From the NCBI GenBank assembly GCA_905235115.1, contig CAJOKT010000017.1, positions 1 through 64,000 on the forward strand: DNA of 64,000 bases, given 5' to 3'. The translations under genes and the position numbers were made by a program. Every line of letters begins with the position of its first letter. Position 1 is the stretch's first letter. Shown here in pieces: positions 25,955 to 35,938 of this stretch. Under the pieces are notes generated by a model that saw only the letters and a program-made list of their open reading frames with translations, was not told where the DNA came from and ran no database searches. Source of the stretch: an uncultured Peptostreptococcaceae bacterium (GTDB taxonomy: Bacteria > Bacillota > Clostridia > Peptostreptococcales > Anaerovoracaceae).

Positions 25955-25983
25955 AAAATAACAAGTATATATTTTTTTGTCAA
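25955..25983 (-). promoter_or_regulatory. Promoter of the YibE/F-like gene
   Basis: On the minus strand TTGACA (25983-25978) and TATTTT (25960-25955) are 17 bp apart, about 27 bases before the GTG start. Confidence 0.6.
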
Positions 25984-26102
25984 GGGATTGAACAAAAGCG
26001 GTCAAAACCTGTGCTCAAAAAAGGCTCGCAGCAATGTCGCAAAAAAACATCATAAATATGACTGTAAAACGTAAATTTTTTGTACCGCAGCACGGTAGTT
26101 TT

Positions 26103-26111
26103 TGATATAAT
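26103..26111 (+). promoter_or_regulatory. Extended -10 promoter of the giant surface-protein gene
   Basis: TGATATAAT (26103-26111) lies 52 bases before ATG 26164. The upstream -35 is poor (TTGTAC at 26080-26085 is 20 bp away), as is usual for extended -10 promoters. A dyad ACCG-N6-CGGT (26083-26096) overlaps that region. Confidence 0.55.
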
Positions 26112-26163
26112 TATATGGCGTAAGGGGTAAACGACTTTAACCATTCTAATGGAGGAGTATGTA

Positions 26164-29100
26164 ATGAAAAAATCTTTATTGCGAATCATCTCTATACTGT
26201 TATGCATAGGGATGATTTTTACTATGTCATCGCCCATGGCATGGACGACACAGGCATACGCAGCTGACGGGTCGACCTGGACCGAGGTCACAGACATCGC
26301 TGCGGCGGCCGCATCGGACAAGCCCATTGCGATCACGATGACGAAAGGCAGTACCATCTATGCACTGCCGACCGCTAAAGTGACGGCCAATCCTGGCCCT
26401 GCAGCTATTGCTGTGACGGTCAGCGACGGTAAATTGTCAACGAGTGGAGTGGCAGATGACTATGGATGGACAATAACAGAAACTAACGGTAAGTACAACA
26501 TCACCAACAGCAGTGGGTTATACCTGTATGTTACCAATTCAAACAGTGGCGTTAGAATCAATACAAAGCCATCTGTTGGAGCAGACTGGAGCATTACCAG
26601 CAATTATCTCACTGCTCAGGATACAGCGGGTAACACAAGATATCTCGGTGCGACAACAGCTGCGCAGAGTGGAATACCTGACTGGAGATGTTATACGTCA
26701 ATCAACAGCAATATTACTGGAGAGACCCTTCAGTTCTGGGAACTTGAGAGCGGCGGAGAAGCAGAGCAGCCCATCGCCTATTGGCCTCTGATCGAAGAGG
26801 ATATAGTCGATGGAGCCATCGTAGTCATTTACCATCCGGATTCAGGAATGACGCTTACAGGAACTGCATCCGGAGCCAAACTGGCAGGTACATCTACTTC
26901 CTTTAACGATGAAGACAAATTGGGCTTGACTAATTCCATGGTCCAGCTTGACGTAAGGGAAGAGGATGGACTCTTCACATTCGTCACGTCGGATGAAAAG
27001 TTCCTGACCGCAGGGGCAACCGGAAGCAGCCTTACCTTTGAAGACGCTGAAAGCGACTATTCAAAGTGGACTCTCGAAAAACAGACAGATGGAACCTGGT
27101 ACATCATAAATGCCAATGCTGTATACAACAATAATCAGCAGGCACTGGAGTACTACAGCGGATTCACCACATATGGCGTGCAGGCAAATAACGCCGCCTA
27201 CAAGTTTGAGTTATATGGAGATAACGGTACTCCTGTTACTCCACAGGGACCCTTCACGGTGACCGTTGAGCCTGCCGAGAACGGCACCGTCACAGCTTCC
27301 AAGACGGAAGATATCGCCTACAACGAAGAGATCACCATCACGGCGACACCGGATGAAGGATATGTACTTGACAAACTTCTCGTGAACAATTCTGAGGTCA
27401 CAGTGGACGAGAACGGAACGGTCACCGTTAAGATCACAAAGAACACCACAGTTTCCGGGACATTCAAGGAAGATTCTCCCCAGCCCGCCGCAACAGAGTG
27501 GCCTAAACTCACAGAGGCGCCTGTGGACGGAGCTCAGGTCGTGATCTACCATCCCACGACCGGTTTGGCAATGACATCGACCGCAAGCGGCAGCAGACTT
27601 GCCGGAGAAACGGCAACCATTTCAGACGATAAACTTACGGTGACCGATACCATGGCGGTACTTGATGTCACAGTTGAAGATGACGTATATACTTTCGCCA
27701 ACCAGGAAGGTAAATACCTGACATCCGGAAGCACCGGCAACAGTCTTACCTTTGCGGACAGCGAAAGCGACTATTCAAAGTGGACTGTTGAGCAGCAGAC
27801 AGACGGCACATGGATCATTACCAACCTGAATGCTGTTTACAACGGCAAGCAGCAAGCCCTTGAATATTACAACGGGTTCACGACATACGGCGTTGGAACG
27901 ACTACTGCCTACAAGTTCGATTTCTACGGAACAGTCAAGAATTATGGCCTTGTGACAGACCTGGCTGATCTGGAGGACGGAGACTATGTAGTCATTTACA
28001 ACCCCAGCAACAGTTTCGCAATGACGTCCGAGACATATCGTGATTTCTATCTCATGACAGGCGAGGCTGTCATTGAGGACGACAAGGTCGTAGATCCTGC
28101 AGATGATCAGGTGTGGCAGGTGACCATTAACAGTGACGGCACGTACACCTTCACTCAGGACAACAACCTTGCTGTTACTGCGTATCTCAGCGGCACGTAC
28201 ACGGAACTGACCAGCAATGCATCAATTTCCGGCGCAGACACATCCTGGATACTGAATTCAGTAAACGCCGAAACGCATACATATAATATGGAGAGCAAGA
28301 CGCTTTCCGGAAGCTACGGCAAGCTTTTCATAGAGGTATTTAATAAAAATGTCAATGGCACGCAGACACCGGTATTCTGCACATATTCCACGGCTGCATC
28401 GAATGCTTTAGGTGATGCTTTCGGAATGCAGTTCTATCGTGTCAAGAAGAGCGAGCCCACACCTGTGGAGGGCGACGACTTCGGTCTGACAAGCACTCTT
28501 TCCGACGGAGATGAGGTCATCATCTATAACGACTACAACGGAAGAGCAGTTGGAAACACCCTTGCCGGATATTCTGTTGCAGCTGTCAGCGTTACACCCG
28601 AAGAAGGCGTGATCACAACAGGCAACACAGATATTGTTTGGACAGTCGTAAAGAACGATGACGGGACATACAACTTTACTCAGGAAGGCAAGACTCTTGG
28701 AGGAGTAGTAAGCGGCACATATAACAATCTGGTAGTAACAGATTCAACATACGCAGATTGGATCCTGACCGGACCGGATGCCGAAGATTTCAACTACTAC
28801 ATGTATCTTGAGGACATGCCGACCACATACAGCCATGTATATCTCGAGTACTACAACGGCTTTACTCTTTACGGAGAGAACAATCCCACCAAGGACAAGT
28901 ACGGCGTCACCTTCTACAAGAAGGGCGCAGAACCTGAGACTCCGACGGGACCCGTGATCGAGGGCGACCTTGTCACCAGCCTGAGCCAGCTTGAAGACGG
29001 CACAACAGTTGCCATCTACAGCCCGACTCACAATACAGCCATCAGCACCAAGCCAAACGGCGACTGGTATCTGAAAGCCAACCCGGCCATCATAGAGGAC

Positions 29101-32100
29101 GGCGAGGTCAAGGATTTCACATCAGACTTCGTGTGGACTGTCAAAGTCAACGACAACGGCACATACAGCTTCTACTCAAACGATGAGCCCGCAAACAGCA
29201 TCTCTGTATGGCCCAGCGGCACTTATGCAGAACTTACAGTCAACACCAACTACAACAGTGAGACTGTCAATGAGTGGGTGCTCAGCCCCTTCAGTTCCGA
29301 GAACCACACCTGGTACTTCAAGAGCAGCACGCTGACCATCGAAAAGAATGGCGTTGATCTTCCCGTATACATCGAAGCATACGTCCGTAACGGCGGAGAG
29401 GTCTTCTCAGGATATGCACCCTTCTCCAGCCAGCTGTCCAGTACAGACTACGCTCTCCAGTTCTACCTGGTAGATCCTGCGGACGCAGTACCTGAATATG
29501 ATGACGGCGAGTGGGACGGGATACTTACACCGGGTGAGCAGTATGTCATCTACAGTGATGCAGCCAAGTCTTCCCTTGGCCTTTTCAAGGAAGCCAACTA
29601 TTCACTGGATGCCATCCCCACTACCATAATCGGCGACAAGGCTGATCCCGGAAACGGAGCATATGTATTCACAATCGGCTCAACCGGAAGATACTACACC
29701 TTCAAGGTCGGAGATCAGTATCTGGCAACAAACAACGACGAGGTACTGTTCTTCGCAGACCCGAAAGAAGACGGATCCATACCCGGCACAGCCAAGTGGT
29801 ATCTGTATAAGCCCAGCGACGGCGACGGATACGTCATCTTCAACAAAGAAGCCAACTACAGCGGATCACCTGTCTGCATCGAGTACTACTCCAGCGTGTT
29901 CTCAGGCTGGACGTACAAGGCCAATGCAGCTGACACAAGCATTTTCTACTTCGACTTCTACAAGGTCACGGATGATACCATCGTCAAGGACGGAGTCGTT
30001 CAGGATCCGTCAGTGGTATTCGACTGCGAAGGCCACAGATATTTTGAGCAGGACTTCCCCGTAACGGTGACGCTTGATGACCTTTGCGAAGAGATCACAG
30101 AAGTAGTTATCACCTATACTGTCGGCGGCCGCACATACACCGTGTCCGCAGCGGACATCACATCCGAAAACGACAAGGTATACAGCTTCACGATCCCCTC
30201 TGCGAACCTGGATGCAGAAGGACTCAAAGATTCCTTCACCATCACGGTAGCCGTTACCAACGGATATGAGATCAGCTACACCGGAGAGAAAGAGATCGAG
30301 ATCATAGACGAGCCTTTCTTCGAGGATCTGACTCCTGCTCCCAACGCTCAGACGGGCGACGATAAGAGACCCGTGATCTCAGCCAAGGTCGGCAACGTGG
30401 GAGACGATCCGACCTTCGCAATGACGGTCAACGGCGAAGAAGTTCAGGCCGTATTCGAGAACGGAGTTCTCAGCTACACGCCGACTGCAGACATGGAGGA
30501 CGGACGTGTGACGGTCAGCATCAAAGCGACCAGAGCCGACGGAGTCGAGGCCGACACCGCGTGGAGCTTCATCGTAGGCTTATCCGATTACCAACTGTAC
30601 TTCGGACAGCTTCACTCACATACCACATATTCAGACGGTTCCGGTACTCTGGACACCGCTCTTGAATACATCGCAGCGCTTCCCGAAAGCGCAAACGTAC
30701 AGTTCGTGGCCTTCACCGACCACTCCAACTACTTCGATGCTCCCGGAGCAGCCAACCCGGCTGCAGCTCTGAACGACGCAAGTCTGATGACAACGGCCAG
30801 CAAAAAAGAGTGGGATAATTACAAGGGAACCATCGCCGAGTTCAACTCCGAGCATACGGATCTGATCGCTATCGGCGGATTCGAGATGACCTGGTCAGGC
30901 GGTCCCGGACACATCAACACCTTCGATTCAGAGGGTCTTGTTTCCAGAAACAACAATGATCTGAACAACAAGTCCAATGACGCAGGAATGAGACTGTACT
31001 ATGAGACCATCAACGGCGGCGACTCTCTCAGCCAGTTCAACCATCCCGGAGACACCTTCGGAAACTTCCAGGATTTCTCCTACAGAGATGATGAGACTGA
31101 CGCTCACATGTTCCTGGTAGAGGTCGGCAACGGCGAAGGTCAGATCGGTGCAGGCGGATACTATCCCAGCTATGAGCAGTACACACTGGCTCTGGACAAC
31201 GGCTGGCACGTAGCTCCCACCAACAACCAGGACAACCATAAGGGACGCTGGGGCAACGCCAATGACGCAAGAGACGTAGTTCTCACCAATGACTTCTCCG
31301 AGCAGGGCATCTATGACGCGATCCGCGCTCTCAGAGTCTACGCTACAGAGGACAAGAACCTTCAGATCATCTACACTGTGAACGATGAGCCCATGGGCAC
31401 CATCTTCTCCGAAGAAAACATACCGGAGACTCTGAATGTGGACGTCACCCTGTACGATCCCAACAGCTACGATTCCACATCCAAGGTCGAACTGGTCGCC
31501 AACGGCGGAACAGTCGTCAAGACCTGGAATGATGCAGAAGAGCTTGCAGGCGGCAAGCTTACTGCTGAGCTTGAACCCGAGTACAGCTACTACTTCGTAA
31601 GAGTCACCCAGGAGGACGGAGACCTTGCAGTGACCGCACCTGTCTGGGTAGGCAACAACATCGCAGTCGGCATCAAGGAACTGGCAGTCGATTCAGAGCA
31701 TCCTCTGGTCAACCAGCCCATGACCCTTACCACCACACTGTTCAACAATGAGGAAGATGCTGTAAACGTCAAGTCCCTTACTTACACAGTGGACGGAAGC
31801 ACAGTGATCGGAACTGACACTGAGGGATATCCCATTGCAGCAGGCGGAGAGATCCCGGTTACCTTCCAGTACACACCCACCGTTGCAAAGAGAATGACCA
31901 TCACGGTCACAGCGGTATTCCAGGTAGGCGACAAGGAGTTTACATACAGCAAGGACATCACAGTCACCGTTCGTGAAAACGAAGGAGACCTTCCCGTAAC
32001 AGATATCGACGTAGTCAACTCACAGACCGAGGCAGGATTTGAGTACGCCATCGAGGGCGTGGTCACATCCAACGCTTCAGGATATGACAAAGACACCGCG

Positions 32101-33540
32101 TTCTTCGACTGCATCTACGTACAGGACGCCACCGGCGGCATCTGCTGCTTCCCGGTTTCCGGCGAATTCAAGATCGGCGACAAGGTACATGTTGAAGGCT
32201 ACACGGACCTCTATCAGGGAGAGCCTGAACTTCAGGTGACATCCATCGAGATCATCGGCGAAGGCACAGTTGAGCCTACCGAAGTCACAGCAGCTCAGAT
32301 CAACGATCTGTCAGTGCTGGGCTCACTGGTAACATTGAATGGTACGGTGGACAGTGTTGAAGAAGTGAACGGTCTGATCCAGACCATCATGATCAGAGAC
32401 GCCAACGGCGATGTTGCAAGAGTATTCATCGACGGATACATCACAACAGAGAACGAAGTCGAGAACTGCGTAGTAGGAGCACAGATCTCCGCAACAGGAA
32501 TCTCCTCCTATGACGACACGTTCAACGCTCCCGAGGGACCATTCCCCAGGATCCGTATCAGGAACAGAGCTGACATCATCTGCACTGCAGAAGGACCGGT
32601 TGACGCTGATCACCTGAGAGTCATGGGCGACAGCCGTTATGACACTGCATTCCGGGCAGCCGACTACATGAAGCAGGTCAACGGACTTGGCAGCTTCGAT
32701 ACCGTGGTCGTCGCTTACGGCGGAGATTTCGCTGACGCGCTGTCAGGAAGCTATCTTGCAGCAGTCGCTGAAGCACCCATCCTTCTGGTACATCCCAGGT
32801 ATGAGGAAGCGGTATTCGACTACATCAAGGAGAATGCCGCAGAGGATGCAAAGATATACCTCCTTGGAGGTACGGGCGTGGTATCTCAGAACTTCCAGGA
32901 TATGCTTACAGGATATGATGTGAAGCGTCTTGGCGGTGCCAACAGGTTCGAGACCAATATCCAGATCCTCGAGGAAGCCAATGCCCTGGGCGGAAACGCC
33001 AAGGAAGTGCTGATCGCCTCAGCTACAGGATTCGCTGATGCGCTTTCGACCAGTTCCGTCGGCAAGCCCATCCTTCTGGTGGGCAAGAGCCTCAACAACG
33101 ACCAGCGTGATTACCTGGCCGGCGCTCAGGCTACCAACGCGTGGATCGTCGGAGGAACCGGTGCGGTAAGCGATGAAGTGGCTGCCGAACTGGTGAACTT
33201 CGTGCCCGCCGACGGCATCAAGCGCTTCGAAGGAGCTAACCGCTACGAGACATCCTACATGGTAGCCCACGAGTTCTTCGAGGGTGAGTTTGAGACAGCA
33301 GTCATCGTATACGGTCAGAACTTCCCGGACGGCCTCAGCGGCGGAGCAGTTGCTTCCGTCATCGGAGCACCTGTGCTTCTGGCTATGGACAGGGATGACA
33401 TGATCGCAAACGTTGCAAAATGGGTGACAGAATCCGGAGCCACCAGGAGCGTGACCTTCGGAGGACCCGCCCTTATCTCTGATGATTCCATCAGGACCAT
33501 CATGAACGATGCGGATGCAGAGATCGTGCTGTTTGAATAA
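26164..33540 (+). CDS. Giant secreted PHP metallohydrolase (CehA/McbA type) with CWB2 anchor
   Basis: GGAGGAG precedes ATG 26164 and a clear signal peptide (MKKSLLRIISILLC..., cleavage near AYAADG). The 2458-residue protein then has about six related beta-rich modules of about 140-170 residues (patterns DGAxVVIYHP, YTFxxEGKYLT.G, WTVxxxDGTWxIxN, ALEYYNGFTTYG). An InlB-like B-repeat interrupts them near residue 360. From about residue 1480 a PHP metal-hydrolase domain follows: GQLHSHTTYSDG, AFTDHSNY, GFEMTWSGGPGHIN, FNHPGD, PTNNQDNHKG. After Ig-like and OB-fold domains (CIYVQDATGGICCF), three CWB2 repeats end the protein. It is probably a wall-bound phosphoesterase or nuclease-like hydrolase; substrate unknown. 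Confidence 0.93.
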   Translation: MKKSLLRIISILLCIGMIFTMSSPMAWTTQAYAADGSTWTEVTDIAAAAASDKPIAITMTKGSTIYALPTAKVTANPGPAAIAVTVSDGKLSTSGVADDYGWTITETNGKYNITNSSGLYLYVTNSNSGVRINTKPSVGADWSITSNYLTAQDTAGNTRYLGATTAAQSGIPDWRCYTSINSNITGETLQFWELESGGEAEQPIAYWPLIEEDIVDGAIVVIYHPDSGMTLTGTASGAKLAGTSTSFNDEDKLGLTNSMVQLDVREEDGLFTFVTSDEKFLTAGATGSSLTFEDAESDYSKWTLEKQTDGTWYIINANAVYNNNQQALEYYSGFTTYGVQANNAAYKFELYGDNGTPVTPQGPFTVTVEPAENGTVTASKTEDIAYNEEITITATPDEGYVLDKLLVNNSEVTVDENGTVTVKITKNTTVSGTFKEDSPQPAATEWPKLTEAPVDGAQVVIYHPTTGLAMTSTASGSRLAGETATISDDKLTVTDTMAVLDVTVEDDVYTFANQEGKYLTSGSTGNSLTFADSESDYSKWTVEQQTDGTWIITNLNAVYNGKQQALEYYNGFTTYGVGTTTAYKFDFYGTVKNYGLVTDLADLEDGDYVVIYNPSNSFAMTSETYRDFYLMTGEAVIEDDKVVDPADDQVWQVTINSDGTYTFTQDNNLAVTAYLSGTYTELTSNASISGADTSWILNSVNAETHTYNMESKTLSGSYGKLFIEVFNKNVNGTQTPVFCTYSTAASNALGDAFGMQFYRVKKSEPTPVEGDDFGLTSTLSDGDEVIIYNDYNGRAVGNTLAGYSVAAVSVTPEEGVITTGNTDIVWTVVKNDDGTYNFTQEGKTLGGVVSGTYNNLVVTDSTYADWILTGPDAEDFNYYMYLEDMPTTYSHVYLEYYNGFTLYGENNPTKDKYGVTFYKKGAEPETPTGPVIEGDLVTSLSQLEDGTTVAIYSPTHNTAISTKPNGDWYLKANPAIIEDGEVKDFTSDFVWTVKVNDNGTYSFYSNDEPANSISVWPSGTYAELTVNTNYNSETVNEWVLSPFSSENHTWYFKSSTLTIEKNGVDLPVYIEAYVRNGGEVFSGYAPFSSQLSSTDYALQFYLVDPADAVPEYDDGEWDGILTPGEQYVIYSDAAKSSLGLFKEANYSLDAIPTTIIGDKADPGNGAYVFTIGSTGRYYTFKVGDQYLATNNDEVLFFADPKEDGSIPGTAKWYLYKPSDGDGYVIFNKEANYSGSPVCIEYYSSVFSGWTYKANAADTSIFYFDFYKVTDDTIVKDGVVQDPSVVFDCEGHRYFEQDFPVTVTLDDLCEEITEVVITYTVGGRTYTVSAADITSENDKVYSFTIPSANLDAEGLKDSFTITVAVTNGYEISYTGEKEIEIIDEPFFEDLTPAPNAQTGDDKRPVISAKVGNVGDDPTFAMTVNGEEVQAVFENGVLSYTPTADMEDGRVTVSIKATRADGVEADTAWSFIVGLSDYQLYFGQLHSHTTYSDGSGTLDTALEYIAALPESANVQFVAFTDHSNYFDAPGAANPAAALNDASLMTTASKKEWDNYKGTIAEFNSEHTDLIAIGGFEMTWSGGPGHINTFDSEGLVSRNNNDLNNKSNDAGMRLYYETINGGDSLSQFNHPGDTFGNFQDFSYRDDETDAHMFLVEVGNGEGQIGAGGYYPSYEQYTLALDNGWHVAPTNNQDNHKGRWGNANDARDVVLTNDFSEQGIYDAIRALRVYATEDKNLQIIYTVNDEPMGTIFSEENIPETLNVDVTLYDPNSYDSTSKVELVANGGTVVKTWNDAEELAGGKLTAELEPEYSYYFVRVTQEDGDLAVTAPVWVGNNIAVGIKELAVDSEHPLVNQPMTLTTTLFNNEEDAVNVKSLTYTVDGSTVIGTDTEGYPIAAGGEIPVTFQYTPTVAKRMTITVTAVFQVGDKEFTYSKDITVTVRENEGDLPVTDIDVVNSQTEAGFEYAIEGVVTSNASGYDKDTAFFDCIYVQDATGGICCFPVSGEFKIGDKVHVEGYTDLYQGEPELQVTSIEIIGEGTVEPTEVTAAQINDLSVLGSLVTLNGTVDSVEEVNGLIQTIMIRDANGDVARVFIDGYITTENEVENCVVGAQISATGISSYDDTFNAPEGPFPRIRIRNRADIICTAEGPVDADHLRVMGDSRYDTAFRAADYMKQVNGLGSFDTVVVAYGGDFADALSGSYLAAVAEAPILLVHPRYEEAVFDYIKENAAEDAKIYLLGGTGVVSQNFQDMLTGYDVKRLGGANRFETNIQILEEANALGGNAKEVLIASATGFADALSTSSVGKPILLVGKSLNNDQRDYLAGAQATNAWIVGGTGAVSDEVAAELVNFVPADGIKRFEGANRYETSYMVAHEFFEGEFETAVIVYGQNFPDGLSGGAVASVIGAPVLLAMDRDDMIANVAKWVTESGATRSVTFGGPALISDDSIRTIMNDADAEIVLFE

Positions 33541-33578
33541 GCCGGTCGGCGTTGACGCAAAAAACTGATCAAAGAGAT

Positions 33579-33613
33579 CGCCGTAACACCTGAACGGGTG
33601 TTACGGCGGTTTT
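33579..33613 (+). terminator. Terminator of the giant surface-protein gene
   Basis: CGCCGTAACACC (33579-33590) and GGTGTTACGGCG (33597-33608) form a perfect 12-bp stem, then G and four T. Confidence 0.85.
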
Positions 33614-33671
33614 ATGTAAGGTGCGGGGCGGATGTTTTGCGCAAAAGATCCGCGCCCCAAAAGGAGCTGAA

Positions 33672-34466
33672 ATGTCTTACGACGTAAAAGAGGGCGTGAT
33701 CACCATAGGCGATCACTCAATGGATTATGCGGTTTTCGGCAAAGGGTCCAGGCCCCTTCTTCTGATCAGGGGGCTGAACATCAGGAGGCTGAGGGGCACA
33801 GTAAAGTCCCTCATAAGAAGATATCGGATATATGCGGACAGTTTCAGAATATATGTGATAGACCGCAGGGAACCCCTTCCGGAAAGCTTTGACTGCCGGA
33901 TGCTGGCGGAGGACGTGTATGACGGCGCACGCGCGCTGGGCCTTGAGAGGGCTCTGGTCATGGGCAACTCCCAGGGCGGCATGATCGCCCAGTATCTGAC
34001 ATTGGACCACCCGGAGTTTACGGAGAAACTGGTGCTCAACGTGACCACCTCCACTCCTAACCCGGTGCTAACCAAAAATGTTGAGGAGTGGGTGAGGGTG
34101 GCCCTCACCGGGGACATGGCTGCACTCACGGACAGCATGATGGACATGCTCTACCCGCCGGGAGTGGAGCCCGGACAGGCGGACCCGGACGAGGTGGATA
34201 TGGACCGGCTCAAGACCCATACCCCCGAGGAGTTCGCTGCCCTGGCCAGGGCGTGTCTGACGGTGAACACCAGGGACCGCCTGGGTGAGATCAAATGCCC
34301 GGTGCTGGTCCTTGCGGGAGGCAGGGACGCGGTCATGTCGCCGGAAGCCTCGGTGGAGCTTGCCGAAGGACTGGGCACAGAAGCGGTGATCTTCGGCAGG
34401 CTGGGACATGCCGCCTATGAGGAGGCGGAATACCAGGAAAAGGTGAAGGAATTTCTTGAGGCCTGA
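33672..34466 (+). CDS. Alpha/beta hydrolase
   Basis: ATG 33672 follows AAGGAG, so I reject the in-frame start at 33621. The 264-residue protein has the fold's core: LLLIRGLN (oxyanion region), nucleophile elbow GNSQGG (Ser at about residue 101), the acid in VLAGGRDAVMSPE, and His in RLGHAAYEE. These form a Ser-Asp-His triad. Relatives hydrolyse esters, lactones or C-C bonds. There is no signal peptide, so it is cytoplasmic. It is a single gene, with no partner that hints at a substrate. Confidence 0.9.
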   Translation: MSYDVKEGVITIGDHSMDYAVFGKGSRPLLLIRGLNIRRLRGTVKSLIRRYRIYADSFRIYVIDRREPLPESFDCRMLAEDVYDGARALGLERALVMGNSQGGMIAQYLTLDHPEFTEKLVLNVTTSTPNPVLTKNVEEWVRVALTGDMAALTDSMMDMLYPPGVEPGQADPDEVDMDRLKTHTPEEFAALARACLTVNTRDRLGEIKCPVLVLAGGRDAVMSPEASVELAEGLGTEAVIFGRLGHAAYEEAEYQEKVKEFLEA

Positions 34467-34497
34467 AGAGGCAGGGAGAGGGCTTAGGATTTTTTGA

Positions 34498-34526
34498 TTG
34501 AAGCAGAGCCGAAGGTCTGCTATAAT
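34498..34526 (+). promoter_or_regulatory. Promoter of the wecC-wecB operon
   Basis: TTGAAG (34498-34503) and TATAAT (34521-34526) are 17 bp apart. The transcript would start near 34533 and carry a leader of about 135 bases. Confidence 0.75.
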
Positions 34527-34537
34527 GCTCCTGTAGT

Positions 34538-34613
34538 TTTTGAGGAGTGTGACACCCACAGGAAGACGACCACGAAGCAGGGTCGAAATGCTGTGTGGAT
34601 GCACTGCTCAAAA
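34538..34613 (+). ncRNA. Structured 5' leader of the wecC-wecB transcript
   Basis: TTTTGAGGAGTG (34538-34549) pairs with CACTGCTCAAAA (34602-34613) with one mismatch. Inside, CACAG (34557-34561) pairs with CTGTG (34591-34595), and CGACC (34567-34571) with GGTCG (34581-34585). The three nested stems with purine-rich internal loops look like a riboswitch-type or protein-binding leader. I could not match it to a known class. It ends 53 bases before the start codon. Confidence 0.5.
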
Positions 34614-34666
34614 CCGGCTTTTTAGGATATATTCATTTATTATATAAAGAATCGGAAGGAGAAAAA

Positions 34667-35887
34667 ATGGTAAATGTTATCGGACTTGGCTACATCGGGC
34701 TCCCAACTGCACTGATGCTGGCCTCTCACGGGATCGAGGTGATCGGAACAGACCTTAACTCTGAACTTGTGGCTACCCTCAATGCAGGCAGGACCACATT
34801 TAAGGAAAAAGGTCTGGATGAACTGTTCCGCGACGCACTCACTTCCGGCATAGTTTTCACCACAGAGTACCAGGTCACGGATACCTACATCGTTTCAGTA
34901 CCCACTCCATACGACAAGTTCAGCAAAAAAGTCGATCCCTGCTTCGTGGTGGCTGCCGTGGAACAGGTCCTCAAAGCAGCGCCGAAAGGGGCGACTCTTG
35001 TGATAGAGTCCACTGTTTCCCCCGGAACCATTGAGAAGTATATCCGCCCTGCTGTTGAGAACGCCGGCTTTGTGATCGGAGAGGACATCAACCTTGTACA
35101 TGCACCGGAGAGGATCATACCCGGCAACATGGTGTACGAACTTATCCATAACAACAGGACCATCGGCGCTGATGACAGGGCTGTGGGCGAGAAAGTGAAG
35201 GAATTATATGCTTCCTTCTGTCAGGGTGAGATCGTGGTGACCGACATCAAGACTGCTGAGATGACAAAGGTAGTGGAAAATACCTTCCGCGCTGTCAACA
35301 TCGCTTTTGCCAACGAACTGGCCAAGATCTGCCGCCATGACGACATGGACGTTTATGAGATAATCAGGATCTGCAACATGCACCCCCGCGTCAATATTTT
35401 GCAGCCGGGTCCGGGTGTAGGCGGACACTGCATCTCAGTGGACCCCTGGTTCCTGGTGGGTGACTATCCTTCCCTTGCCAAGGTGATCGATGAATCCATG
35501 AGGACCAATGACGGCATGCCGGATTTCGTGCTGAACCGCATTTATGACATAATGAAGGAAAAGGGCATGACAGACATCACAAAGGTGGGTCTGTACGGCC
35601 TTACATACAAGGAGAATGTGGACGATATGCGTGAATCACCGACGCTGCAGCTCCTTGAATCTCAGGAGCGTCACCTGGCCACGGGCCTGAAGGTATATGA
35701 TCCGTTCATAACAGATGACGTGGTGGCAAATCAGTACCACGATCTTGACGCCTTCCTCCGTGATGTGGATATGGTGGTCATCATGGTCAAGCATGATGAG
35801 ATCAGAAACAACGCCGGGAAGCTTAAGGACAAGGTGGTTCTGGACTGCCACAACATTATCGATCAGCCGGGAGTTTACCACATTTAG
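34667..35887 (+). CDS. wecC: UDP-N-acetyl-D-mannosamine dehydrogenase
   Basis: ATG 34667 follows GGAAGGAG. The 406-residue protein has the NAD-binding start VIGLGYIGLPTALMLASHG. The middle holds VPTPYDKFSKKVDP and HAPERIIPG. The catalytic Cys lies in GPGVGGHCISVDPWFL, and the C-terminal domain in GLTYKENVDDMRESP. The sequence after the Cys (VDPWFL) is typical of the WecC branch rather than UDP-glucose dehydrogenases. The enzyme oxidises UDP-ManNAc to UDP-ManNAcA with two NAD+. It is followed by wecB, which makes its substrate. The product is an acidic sugar for wall polymer or capsule. Confidence 0.92.
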   Translation: MVNVIGLGYIGLPTALMLASHGIEVIGTDLNSELVATLNAGRTTFKEKGLDELFRDALTSGIVFTTEYQVTDTYIVSVPTPYDKFSKKVDPCFVVAAVEQVLKAAPKGATLVIESTVSPGTIEKYIRPAVENAGFVIGEDINLVHAPERIIPGNMVYELIHNNRTIGADDRAVGEKVKELYASFCQGEIVVTDIKTAEMTKVVENTFRAVNIAFANELAKICRHDDMDVYEIIRICNMHPRVNILQPGPGVGGHCISVDPWFLVGDYPSLAKVIDESMRTNDGMPDFVLNRIYDIMKEKGMTDITKVGLYGLTYKENVDDMRESPTLQLLESQERHLATGLKVYDPFITDDVVANQYHDLDAFLRDVDMVVIMVKHDEIRNNAGKLKDKVVLDCHNIIDQPGVYHI

Positions 35888-35938
35888 AATGTACCGGATC
35901 TTTAAGGTATCAAGGGGCAGTTTGAAAGAGATCTTAAC

